Source of the DNA: Candidatus Iainarchaeum sp.
Lineage (GTDB): Archaea; Iainarchaeota; Iainarchaeia; Iainarchaeales; GCA-2688035
Assembly (NCBI GenBank): GCA_017609945.1
Contig: JAFCCZ010000038.1
Location: 1 to 9,027, forward strand
Reading direction: 5' to 3'
Length of the DNA: 9,027 bases
The notes beneath the pieces were generated by a model. That model was not told the origin of the DNA, made no database searches, and worked only from the letters and a program-made list of their open reading frames with translations. The position numbers were made by a program, and so were the translations under genes. Within the stretch, counting starts at the first letter, position 1. Each line of letters starts with the position of its first letter. This document shows positions 1 to 6,154 of this stretch, in pieces.

Positions 1-34
1 CACTTTCCTGTTTCCAAACGAAATTGAAATTGGT

Positions 35-577
35 TCACTTGAGTACATTTACCCGATCCCTAAGCTTTGTTGAAAACACCAAGACATATGCAATCCAGAA
101 GTCAGTGACTGCCAAAATCGCGTTTGGTATTATGAAAAGCTCTGGTGGAAACTGCTGCAAGGCAACGTCTGTTGGAATGTTGAAGAAAAGTGGAATTCCC
201 AGGTAATAGTTGAACAGGGTCATAAGAACCGGCCTTAAAATTAAGGCTGTAACAAACGCCAGAGCCAGCCCCTTTCTTGAAAACTTGAACTTCCAGCCAA
301 CCAAACTAACGGCCAGAACAACAATTATTGTCGCCAAAAATTTCATTACCGCGCCGACTGCGCCTGTAGTGGCAAAAATTGCAATTCCAATAGTGCTTAC
401 CACGCTTGTGATAATGCCCCCGGTCAATCCAAAAAGAAAAGCTGCCATTACCCAGGGGATTCCAACGGCGTCAATATCAATTATACCCCCCCAGGGGTAG
501 GCAATCTTGTAAATCTGAAGCAGGACGCTTACAACAGCAAGCATTGCAGAGCCGATTAAAAGTTTGTATTTGTGCAT
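35..577 (-). CDS. ECF transporter S component, RibU-like (probable riboflavin uptake)
   Basis: This is a small hydrophobic protein of 180 residues if the ATG at 577 is used. It shows about six membrane segments (roughly residues 7-22, 34-50, 52-70, 75-94, 103-125, 147-168), the number expected of an energy-coupling-factor S component. Features recalled for RibU-type proteins are visible: a glycine-rich 'FGLTGG' after helix 2, 'MKFLATI' near residue 78, and the segment 'RPVLMTLFNYYLGIP' around residues 115-129. A riboflavin substrate is inferred from these motifs and from ribL elsewhere in the window; other vitamin substrates remain possible. No ECF ATPase or T component is present here. The frame can be extended to a TTG at 622, but that adds 15 polar residues and would cover a good box A, so the ATG is preferred. 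It lies 52 bases downstream of guaB on the same strand. Confidence 0.68.
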   Translation of the reverse strand: MHKYKLLIGSAMLAVVSVLLQIYKIAYPWGGIIDIDAVGIPWVMAAFLFGLTGGIITSVVSTIGIAIFATTGAVGAVMKFLATIIVVLAVSLVGWKFKFSRKGLALAFVTALILRPVLMTLFNYYLGIPLFFNIPTDVALQQFPPELFIIPNAILAVTDFWIAYVLVFSTKLRDRVNVLK

Positions 578-599
578 AAAAGAGTGAGGGTTATATTTA

Positions 600-609
600 C
601 TTAAAAAGG
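600..609 (-). promoter_or_regulatory. Box A (TATA-like) for the RibU-like gene
   Basis: On the minus strand this reads CCTTTTTAAG, centred 27 bases before the ATG at 577. That spacing suits a leaderless archaeal transcript starting at or near the ATG. It is preceded by a T-run at 621-626 just after the guaB stop, so the gene may have its own transcription unit. Inferred from spacing and base composition only. Confidence 0.5.
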
Positions 610-620
610 TTATGTTACCC

Positions 621-626
621 AAAAAA
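621..626 (-). terminator. Possible U-tract terminator after guaB
   Basis: Six consecutive T residues on the minus strand begin four bases after the guaB stop codon. Archaeal RNA polymerase can terminate at short U-tracts without a hairpin, and no hairpin is visible here. The tract is short, so read-through into the membrane-protein gene is plausible. Confidence 0.3.
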
Positions 627-629
627 GAG

Positions 630-2072
630 TTATATGCTGGGGTAATTTGGGGACTCTTCTGTAATAGTCACGTCGTGCGGATGGGATTCCTTTAACCCGG
701 ATGGGGTTATTCTAATCCAGTTGGTTTTTGTCCTCAGCTCATTGATGTCTGCTGCGCCGACAAGGCCCATTCCGCTGCGAAGACCGCCCATCAACTGGAA
801 AACAAGCTCCCCAACCATCCCTTTGTAGGGAACAACCCCCTCTATGCCCTCGGGAACAAGCTTGTTTGGGTTGCTGAGCACTCTCTGGAAGTATCTTTCG
901 GCAGAGCCAAGCTTCATTGCAGAAATTGACCCCATTCCCCTGTACTGCTTAAACTTCCTGTTCCGCATGTAAACAATTTTTCCCGGGGTTTCCTCGCACC
1001 CTGCAAAGAGTCCTCCGAGCATTACGCTGCTGGCGCCGGCTGCCCGTGCCTTTGTAATGTCGCCACTGTACTTTATGCCGCCATCGGCAATAACCGGAAT
1101 ATTGTGCTTTTCCGCTGCCTTGCTGCACTCCATTACGGCAGTAAACTGCGGGACCCCGACCCCTGAAATTACCCTGGTTGTGCAGATTGAGCCAGGGCCA
1201 ACGCCAACCTTTACGCCGTCGGCGCCTGCTGAAATCAGGGCCTCGGTTGCCTTTGCGGTTGCAACGTTTCCGGCAATTAGCTCTACGTCAAACCTGTTCT
1301 TGATTTTTTTAACCCCGTCAATCACTCCCTTTGAGTGGCCGTGAGAGGTGTCAACAACCAGACAGTCAACCTCCTGTTCAACCAGGGCTTTTGCCCTGTC
1401 CAAATCGTTTGGGCCGATTGCGGCGGCAACAATAAGGCGCCCTTTTGGGTCCTTCAGTGCGTTCGGGTGCTTTTCCTTGCTCCTAATATCGGTTAGGGTC
1501 ATCAGGCCCTTGAGATTACCCTTCTTGTCAACAACCGGGAGCTTTTCAATCCTGTGTTTGTGCATTATTTCCTTTGCTTTCTCGGTGGAAACCACCTTCT
1601 CCACGGTAATAACCTTCTTTGTCATCACGTCCTTGATTTTTGTGCCGGGCCTGTCCTCAAAAAGAAGGTCCCTGCCGGTAACAATGCCAACAAGCCTGCC
1701 CTTTTTTACGACAGGAAAGCTTCCAATGCCGTGCTCTCTCCTCAGCTGCCTTGTTCTCTCAACAGTGTCCTCCGGGGTAACCATTACCGGGGAAGTGATA
1801 ACCCAAAATTCGGCTGTTTTGACCTTTTTCACCTGCTCGGCCTGTTCTTTAATGCCTATATTGCGGTGAATTACGCCAATTCCCCCCTCGCGGGCCATTG
1901 CAATTGCTGTGTTTGCCTCGGTAACGGTGTCCATTGCGGCAGAAACCAGCGGAATATTCATTTTGATTTTTTTGGTAAGCCTGGTTGAGAGCGATACTTC
2001 AGAGGGCAGAACCTTACTAAAACCAGGCAAAAGTAGCACGTCGTCAAACGTTAAAAAGTTCTTTGCTTCCAT
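630..2072 (-). CDS. guaB: Inosine-5'-monophosphate dehydrogenase
   Basis: This enzyme oxidises IMP to XMP with NAD+, the committed step towards GMP. The 480-residue product has the full-length architecture: an N-terminal barrel segment beginning 'LTFDDVLLLPGFS', two CBS domains at about residues 95-147 and 150-205, then the rest of the TIM barrel. Visible catalytic features are 'DTSHGHS' at 241-247, the active-site loop 'GVGPGSICTTR' with nucleophile Cys297, 'DGGIKYSGDI' at 330-339, 'YRGMGSISAM' at 377-386, the flap Arg-Tyr dyad in 'RYFQ' (393-394), and 'LVPEGIEG' at 405-412. The tandem CBS domains probably give adenine/guanine nucleotide control, as in other members. The ATG at 2072 gives the canonical N terminus and lies 26 bases from a box A. 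It is divergent from purA, which competes for the same substrate. Confidence 0.98.
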   Translation of the reverse strand: MEAKNFLTFDDVLLLPGFSKVLPSEVSLSTRLTKKIKMNIPLVSAAMDTVTEANTAIAMAREGGIGVIHRNIGIKEQAEQVKKVKTAEFWVITSPVMVTPEDTVERTRQLRREHGIGSFPVVKKGRLVGIVTGRDLLFEDRPGTKIKDVMTKKVITVEKVVSTEKAKEIMHKHRIEKLPVVDKKGNLKGLMTLTDIRSKEKHPNALKDPKGRLIVAAAIGPNDLDRAKALVEQEVDCLVVDTSHGHSKGVIDGVKKIKNRFDVELIAGNVATAKATEALISAGADGVKVGVGPGSICTTRVISGVGVPQFTAVMECSKAAEKHNIPVIADGGIKYSGDITKARAAGASSVMLGGLFAGCEETPGKIVYMRNRKFKQYRGMGSISAMKLGSAERYFQRVLSNPNKLVPEGIEGVVPYKGMVGELVFQLMGGLRSGMGLVGAADINELRTKTNWIRITPSGLKESHPHDVTITEESPNYPSI

Positions 2073-2093
2073 AACAGTTTCTGCACCAACCAG

Positions 2094-2110
2094 TTTTTAA
2101 AGCTTTTAGC
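2094..2110. promoter_or_regulatory. Shared divergent promoter element of guaB and purA
   Basis: The 61-base gap between guaB and purA holds one obvious AT-rich stretch, TTTTTAAAGCTTTTAGC. Read on the minus strand it gives CTTTAAAAA centred 26 bases before the guaB ATG, consistent with a leaderless guaB transcript. Read on the plus strand, the right half (AGCTTTTAG) is centred about 29 bases before the purA GTG. The two TATA-like elements touch or overlap, so TBP/TFB binding for the two genes may be mutually exclusive. The promoter roles are inferred from position and composition. Confidence 0.55.
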
Positions 2111-2121
2111 GCAGATTTCTT

Positions 2122-2126
2122 GGGAG
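2122..2126 (+). promoter_or_regulatory. Ribosome binding site supporting the GTG start of purA
   Basis: The purine run GGGAG lies seven bases before the GTG at 2134 and matches the archaeal anti-Shine-Dalgarno. It supports the non-ATG start, which also places Asp13 and His41 at the standard family numbering. Confidence 0.5.
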
Positions 2127-2133
2127 TGAAAAC

Positions 2134-3390
2134 GTGCCTGCCACAATAATTGTTGGAACACAGTTTGGTGACGAGGGAAAGGGCAAAATTACTGATTTTT
2201 TGGCTGAAAAGGCCGATTTGGTTGTAAGGTACCATGGGGGAAACAACGCCGGGCACACCGTGGTTGTTGGAGAAAAAACCTACAAATTTCATCTCCTGCC
2301 AAGCGGACTAATTCAGGGAAAGAGATGCTGCATTGGCGCTGGCGTGGCCTTGGACCCAAGGGTTCTGATTGAGGAAATGAAGCAATTTGGGCAGTCCAAA
2401 ATAGAGCTTGCAATAGACCACAGGACCCAAATAATAATGCCCTGGCACAACCTGCAGGACGGGGCAAGAGAGCAGGCAAGGGGCAGGAAAATTGGAACAA
2501 CCGGGAGAGGAATTGGCCCGTGTTACGAGGACCGCGCTGGAAGAAACGGAATAAGGTTCTGCGAACTTGTTGAGCCGGAGAGGCTGAGAAAAAGAATTGC
2601 CGAGGTATTTCCAACAAAGAAAAGAATTCTTGAGGAAATTTATTCAGTGAATGTAGACTTTAGTGAAGAGCAGGTTTTCAACGAGTACTCAGGACTTGGG
2701 GAGAAACTGAAGCAGTTTTTGGGAGACGTATCGCTTGAGGTAAGCACTGCCCTGAAAGAGGGCAAAAACGTGCTGTTTGAGGGGGCCCAGGGACTGTTCC
2801 TTGACAATGACTTTGGAACATACCCTTTTGTTACCTCATCCCATCCAATGGCCGGCGGGATTTTCACAGGAGTTGGAATTGGATTGTTGAATGATATTGA
2901 GGCAATTGGAATTGTGAAGGCCTACACCACAAGAGTTGGAGAAGGCCCTTTCCTGACAGAGCTTAAAGGAGAGCTCGGTGAAACAATCAGGAAAAACGGC
3001 AACGAGTTTGGAACAACTACCGGCAGGCCGAGAAGGATCGGCTGGCTTGACCTCGTTCTGCTCAGAACCTCAATCAGAATAAACGGCCTTACAGGAATTG
3101 CGCTGACAAAGGCAGATGTGCTGAGCGGGATTCCAAAACTAAAGGTTTGCGTTGCATACGAGTGCGGTGGGAAAAAACTTGAGGAGTTTCCGGCAGACTG
3201 GGGAGTTCTGAAAAAGTGCAAGCCTGTTTACAGGGAATTTGACGGATTTGAAATTGACCACGAGGAAAAGGATTTTAGCAAGCTGTCCAGCGAGGCAAGG
3301 GAATATATCGGATTTATTGAAAAGGAATTGGGCGTCCCGATAAAGTTTGTCAGCCTTGGCCCGAAGAGAAGCCAGACAATTCTGAGGTAA
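2134..3390 (+). CDS. purA: Adenylosuccinate synthetase
   Basis: This enzyme condenses IMP and aspartate using GTP to make adenylosuccinate, the first step from IMP to AMP. The 418-residue product carries the hallmark motifs: 'GDEGKGK' at 12-18 with catalytic Asp13, 'HGGNNAGHT' at 34-42 with catalytic His41, 'GTTGRGIGP' at 121-129, 'FEGAQG' at 215-220, 'KAYTTRVGEGPF' at 262-273, 'GTTTGRPRR' at 293-301, and the C-terminal nucleotide-site motif 'SLGPKR' at 407-412. As I recall, many archaeal PurA proteins are shorter (about 340 residues); this one is close to the bacterial/eukaryotic length. The start is GTG, supported by GGGAG upstream and by the family numbering. It is divergent from guaB and converges on the RimK-like ligase gene with only four bases between stop codons. 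Confidence 0.98.
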   Translation: MPATIIVGTQFGDEGKGKITDFLAEKADLVVRYHGGNNAGHTVVVGEKTYKFHLLPSGLIQGKRCCIGAGVALDPRVLIEEMKQFGQSKIELAIDHRTQIIMPWHNLQDGAREQARGRKIGTTGRGIGPCYEDRAGRNGIRFCELVEPERLRKRIAEVFPTKKRILEEIYSVNVDFSEEQVFNEYSGLGEKLKQFLGDVSLEVSTALKEGKNVLFEGAQGLFLDNDFGTYPFVTSSHPMAGGIFTGVGIGLLNDIEAIGIVKAYTTRVGEGPFLTELKGELGETIRKNGNEFGTTTGRPRRIGWLDLVLLRTSIRINGLTGIALTKADVLSGIPKLKVCVAYECGGKKLEEFPADWGVLKKCKPVYREFDGFEIDHEEKDFSKLSSEAREYIGFIEKELGVPIKFVSLGPKRSQTILR

Positions 3391-3394
3391 AAGG

Positions 3395-4291
3395 CTATTG
3401 CTTGTCCTGCCGTGCCCTCTCCAGCGCCTTTCTGTGAAGGAACCCAACCATTTCCCTTGTGATAAGGTTCCCAAGATATTTCTGGAACGGACCTGGCATG
3501 AAGTTAACTTCAATGACTGCAAGCCCGGAGCTCGTTTCAATCAGGTCAACGGCGCAGATTCCCATCTTCAGCAGCTTTGCAGAATCAAGCGCAATTTTCT
3601 CCATCTCCTTGGTAACAGGAATTTCCTCGGCAGAGCCCCCCCTGCTAACGTTTGCCCTCCACTCCCCCTGCTTTCCAATTCGCTTCACTGCAATAACCTT
3701 TTTGCCAATTACATAGCACCTTATGTCAGAGTTTTTGCCCTTCACAAATTTCTGCGCTGAAATAAACTCCTCAAACAGGTGGACTGCGTCAAGAATGCTG
3801 TCCAGCTGCTTTTCGTTTTCAACAAGAATCACTCCCTTTCCGGCAAAGCCTGAAAGGGTTTTTACAACAACGGGCATTCCGAACTCGTTTATAATCTGCT
3901 TTGCGGAATCAGGGCTTGTGAAAAGGCAGCTCTTAACAATTGGAATTTTTGCGTTTGAAAGCTCCTTTATTGTGTAATACTTGTGGTTTGTTACCTGGTA
4001 GGACCTGAGGCTTACAGGGCAGTAAACGCTGCTGCCGGCAATTGCCTTCAAAACGGCCTCGCCAAGAACGTAATCCTTGCTGCTGAGCCTTGGGTAACAA
4101 ACATCGTAATCCAAAAGATTCAGGCCCTTGAAAAGCAGTTTTGCCTGGTTGCCCTCAAACACCAGCTTTACTTTGTCAATCGGCGCAAAGGTAACCTTTC
4201 CAAAGAGCACTTTGCCCTCTTCAACAAGGCTTTTTACGGTTGAGGCCTTGTAGTGCTTTGAGCCAATTATGGCAAACCTCAGCTTAGGCAT
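3395..4291 (-). CDS. RimK/LysX-type ATP-grasp amino-acid ligase (intact paralogue)
   Basis: This is predicted to activate a carboxylate with ATP and join it to an amino acid, as RimK, LysX/ArgX, MptN and CofF do; the actual substrate cannot be read from the sequence. The 298-residue product has the complete motif set: 'DYDVCYPRLS' at 61-70, the β-lysine in 'VVVK' (K144), the glycine loop 'SGFAGKGV' at 147-154, 'EEF' at 174-176, 'DIR' at 189-191, 'WRANVSRGG' at 211-219 (RimK typically has FRSNxxRGG), Asp249 in 'AVDLIE', and the metal-binding 'EVNFMPGP' at 261-268. The ATG at 4291 is preferred over an upstream TTG at 4327 because it gives the family N terminus, follows GGTG by six bases, and overlaps the upstream gene's end by eight bases, suggesting translational coupling. 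It is the second gene of a two-gene operon with a degenerate paralogue. Confidence 0.9.
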   Translation of the reverse strand: MPKLRFAIIGSKHYKASTVKSLVEEGKVLFGKVTFAPIDKVKLVFEGNQAKLLFKGLNLLDYDVCYPRLSSKDYVLGEAVLKAIAGSSVYCPVSLRSYQVTNHKYYTIKELSNAKIPIVKSCLFTSPDSAKQIINEFGMPVVVKTLSGFAGKGVILVENEKQLDSILDAVHLFEEFISAQKFVKGKNSDIRCYVIGKKVIAVKRIGKQGEWRANVSRGGSAEEIPVTKEMEKIALDSAKLLKMGICAVDLIETSSGLAVIEVNFMPGPFQKYLGNLITREMVGFLHRKALERARQDKQ

Positions 4292-5201
4292 TGAACACAC
4301 CATCCAAAAACTGCTTTGCCCTGTCAAAAAGGCTTGGGAAAACCTTTCTGAGCCTCAGTTTCCCTCCGGAAACCCTGCTCTTGAAATGCAGTGCAATTGT
4401 TTTGGGCAGGTCCTCCTCAATCTTCTGCTTGAAAACAGGGAAGTTTATGTCGGGCACAACCTCGGTTACAATGCCGTTGGAAAGCTTGACCGTTGCAATC
4501 TCGCAGTTGCAGGCAAGGGCCGCGCGCATTGCAATTACCTTCTCCCTGTTGGAAATGGCGCAGGGCCTGCCCTTTTCAAGCCTTTCAATTTCGGACCCGT
4601 TCCACCTTCGCCTTATTGCAAAAATCTTGGCGCCAATTACTGCACACTGGATCAAGTCGGCTTCCTCAAACTCCTTCAAAATCACGCAATCCAAATCCAT
4701 CTTAATGCTTTTAGTGATTGATTTCAGGCTTCTCGGGCTCTCAATCAAAATGCTCTGGGTTTTCGTTTGGGAAACGTAGGACTTGAAAATCAGGGGGTAC
4801 CTGAACTTTTCGGCGGAATCCCGAATACCCTTCGGGTCTACAACCAGCACGCTTTTTGCAACCGGGAGCTTTCTTCCATTTAAAGCGGCAACCTGCAGGG
4901 CCTCGTTGCTGTTCAGATAAAAGGCGCCTGGCTTAAGTTGGGTAAAAATCCCCCTGCTCCTGAGCTCGTCAAGCAGGGGCTCAACAAACGGGCTCAGTTC
5001 AAGGCCTGCCCTAATGTAAACAGCATCGTAATCCAAAACTTTTACTCCGTCGTCAACAACCTCGGTTTTGCTCCCCTTGCTCACAAGGTTGAACTTATAG
5101 ATATTTAGGAAGTCGGCCCTTGAAAAGCCGGCCGCGGAAAAGGCCTCGATTTGCCTGCTGACGGATTTGGTCTTTTTGCTGCCAAGAATCAGCACTTTCA
5201 T
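4284..5201 (-). CDS. Degenerate ATP-grasp paralogue, likely pseudoenzyme partner
   Basis: This 305-residue protein resembles its downstream neighbour throughout: both have 'LDYD.xYxR' near residue 60 and a 'KLPVAKSVLV'-type strand, then an ATP-grasp core. Yet the catalytic signatures are mostly gone. Lys140 is kept ('PLIFK'), but the glycine loop is replaced by a stretch around 143-149 with no glycine. 'DIR' becomes 'LIQ' (183-185), the 'WRANxxRGG' segment is lost, the Asp of 'VDL' becomes Lys239, and 'EVN' becomes 'DIN' (251-253). I infer a non-catalytic or altered subunit, perhaps holding the substrate or regulating the active ligase. The frame is open throughout with ordinary codon use, so it is not a decaying pseudogene. 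The ATG at 5201 lies 27 bases after a box A and gives the expected 'KVLILGSKK' first strand. Confidence 0.8.
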   Translation of the reverse strand: MKVLILGSKKTKSVSRQIEAFSAAGFSRADFLNIYKFNLVSKGSKTEVVDDGVKVLDYDAVYIRAGLELSPFVEPLLDELRSRGIFTQLKPGAFYLNSNEALQVAALNGRKLPVAKSVLVVDPKGIRDSAEKFRYPLIFKSYVSQTKTQSILIESPRSLKSITKSIKMDLDCVILKEFEEADLIQCAVIGAKIFAIRRRWNGSEIERLEKGRPCAISNREKVIAMRAALACNCEIATVKLSNGIVTEVVPDINFPVFKQKIEEDLPKTIALHFKSRVSGGKLRLRKVFPSLFDRAKQFLDGVFNA

Positions 5202-5223
5202 ATGCTCTCATATCCCTTTAACC

Positions 5224-5233
5224 ATTTAAAAGC
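5224..5233 (-). promoter_or_regulatory. Box A for the ATP-grasp operon
   Basis: The minus strand reads GCTTTTAAAT centred 27 bases before the ATG at 5201, consistent with leaderless transcription of the two-gene ATP-grasp operon. It resembles the other box A elements in this window. Confidence 0.55.
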
Positions 5234-5260
5234 TTAATGCAGGGGCTTTTCTGAATTCTT

Positions 5261-5270
5261 GCTTTAAAAA
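5261..5270 (+). promoter_or_regulatory. Box A for the aspartyl protease gene
   Basis: GCTTTAAAAA is centred about 31 bases before the ATG at 5297, implying a leader of only a few bases. It lies roughly 37 bases from the divergent ATP-grasp operon's box A in a 95-base intergenic region, so the two transcription units could be co-controlled. Confidence 0.5.
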
Positions 5271-5296
5271 CATTTTGCTGAAAATCCTCTTACAAT

Positions 5297-5677
5297 ATGG
5301 GGAAGAAAAAAGTGCTTGGCCTAATTGAAATGGTGATCATTACCGGATCAAAGCGCAGCCTCAGGAAGAAAGCGCTTTTGGACACTGGTGCAACGCGCAG
5401 CAGCGTTGACGTAAGGGTTGCGGCAACAGCAGGAATAGGTCCAATTGTCGGAAGCGTGAAGGTGAGGAGCAAAACAGCCCCTGAGGGCTTTGTCAGGCGC
5501 GCGGTTGCCGAGGCAGAGCTTGAAATTCACGGGGTAAAAATTCCGGCAAAGGTAAGCATTGAGGACAGAAAAAACATGCCCTACAAGGTTCTAATTGGTA
5601 GGGACGTAATCCACAGCAATTTTTTGATTGATTTGGAGAAAACCCACAAATCGCACAAGCTTTTGGACAGATACTAA
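5297..5677 (+). CDS. RimK-associated retropepsin-like aspartyl protease
   Basis: This 126-residue single-domain protein has a pepsin/retropepsin active-site motif, 'LLDTGATRSS' (Asp29-Thr-Gly-Ala32). Towards the C terminus it has 'EDRKNMPYKVLIGRDVI' (89-105) and 'FLIDLEKTHKS' (109-119). These match what I recall of COG4067, the small aspartyl proteases annotated as 'ATP-dependent zinc protease' or RimK-associated, whose members show 'DTGA...', 'DR..M.yp.LlGR' and 'flVD'. Retropepsins act as homodimers, which fits the single DTGA here. It is divergent from two ATP-grasp ligase genes, the classic neighbourhood for this family, so I infer that it removes or trims peptides added by the ligase. 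There is no signal peptide, so it is probably cytoplasmic. Its stop codon overlaps that of convergent ribL. Confidence 0.85.
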   Translation: MGKKKVLGLIEMVIITGSKRSLRKKALLDTGATRSSVDVRVAATAGIGPIVGSVKVRSKTAPEGFVRRAVAEAELEIHGVKIPAKVSIEDRKNMPYKVLIGRDVIHSNFLIDLEKTHKSHKLLDRY

Positions 5678-6102
5678 TCTGAGTTAGAGCCGTTGCCGTT
5701 TTTCTTAATAATGCTGGTTTTGAACTTGTGCTCTTCAAAAGCGGGAATTCGCACAACCCCCGCGCTAACCCCAACCCTCTTCAATCCGGCCAAAACCTCT
5801 TCGTCGCCCGGCTCCTGATCGTAACCCATTGCAACCACGTTAGGCCCAATTTCCTTTACAACCTCAAACCTTTGGCCAAAATCCCCTCCAAGAACTGCCC
5901 TGGCAACAAACGTAAGCTTTTCAACCGCGGAAAGCCTTTCCTGCTCTGAGTGATCCGGCCTCCTGCCCTTCACCACTTCAACAGTGGAGTCACGCGCAAC
6001 AACAACCACTAGTTCGTCTCCAAGCCTGCTTGCCTCGCGAAGAAAAAACCTGTGGCCAGCGTGCAATAAATCAAACGTTCCAAAAGCAATTACCCTGCGC
6101 AT
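5674..6102 (-). CDS. ribL: FAD synthase, archaeal RibL type
   Basis: This cytoplasmic nucleotidyltransferase is predicted to convert FMN and ATP to FAD and pyrophosphate. The 142-residue product is a single Rossmann-like domain of the HxGH family: 'FGTFDLLHAGH' at 7-17 with 'HAGH' at 14-17, 'DELVVVVARD' at 29-38, the nucleotide-binding 'GYDQ' at 93-96, and 'KTSIIK' at 128-133 in the place of the usual ISxxx signature. Length and motif order fit characterised archaeal RibL (the Methanocaldococcus type) as I recall it. A glycerol-phosphate or other small cytidylyltransferase is the main alternative. The ATG at 6102 starts exactly before the first strand. It is divergent from tyrS over 52 bases and overlaps the protease gene tail-to-tail by four bases. 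A RibU-like transporter gene lies elsewhere in the window. Confidence 0.85.
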   Translation of the reverse strand: MRRVIAFGTFDLLHAGHRFFLREASRLGDELVVVVARDSTVEVVKGRRPDHSEQERLSAVEKLTFVARAVLGGDFGQRFEVVKEIGPNVVAMGYDQEPGDEEVLAGLKRVGVSAGVVRIPAFEEHKFKTSIIKKNGNGSNSD

Positions 6103-6127
6103 ACAAGATAGATATAAATACTTCTAA

Positions 6128-6141
6128 TTTATTATATTAAG
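6128..6141. promoter_or_regulatory. AT-rich divergent promoter between ribL and tyrS
   Basis: The 52-base gap contains TTTATTATATTAAG. On the plus strand its TATA-like core is centred about 23 bases before the tyrS ATG. On the minus strand CTTAATATAATAAA lies about 32 bases before the ribL ATG. No convincing Shine-Dalgarno precedes either gene, which suggests leaderless or near-leaderless mRNAs. A second TATA-like stretch at 6111-6120 could serve instead for tyrS. Confidence 0.45.
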
Positions 6142-6154
6142 TGTAAGTGGTTTT

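Noticed and set aside
1348..1869. A 173-residue open frame antisense to guaB, with shorter ones beside it
   Set aside because: It lies wholly inside a certain guaB coding region, has Ser/Cys/Phe-rich composition typical of a reverse-strand shadow, and has no promoter or recognisable motif.
2189..2617. A 142-residue frame antisense to purA
   Set aside because: The purA motifs occupy this region continuously; the antisense product resembles no family and is a codon-bias shadow.
4292..4327. A 12-residue N-terminal extension of the intact ligase from a TTG at 4327
   Set aside because: It would overlap the upstream gene by 44 bases and precede the normal RimK-type first strand; the ATG at 4291 has GGTG upstream and a coupling overlap.
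4291..4779. A 162-residue plus-strand open frame antisense to the degenerate ATP-grasp gene
   Set aside because: The minus strand has clear homology and promoter support; the plus-strand product is low-complexity Ser/Leu-rich and unrecognisable.
4284..5201. Calling the first ATP-grasp gene a pseudogene
   Set aside because: The frame is uninterrupted, full length, has a good promoter and is coupled to the next gene; motif loss looks like functional divergence.
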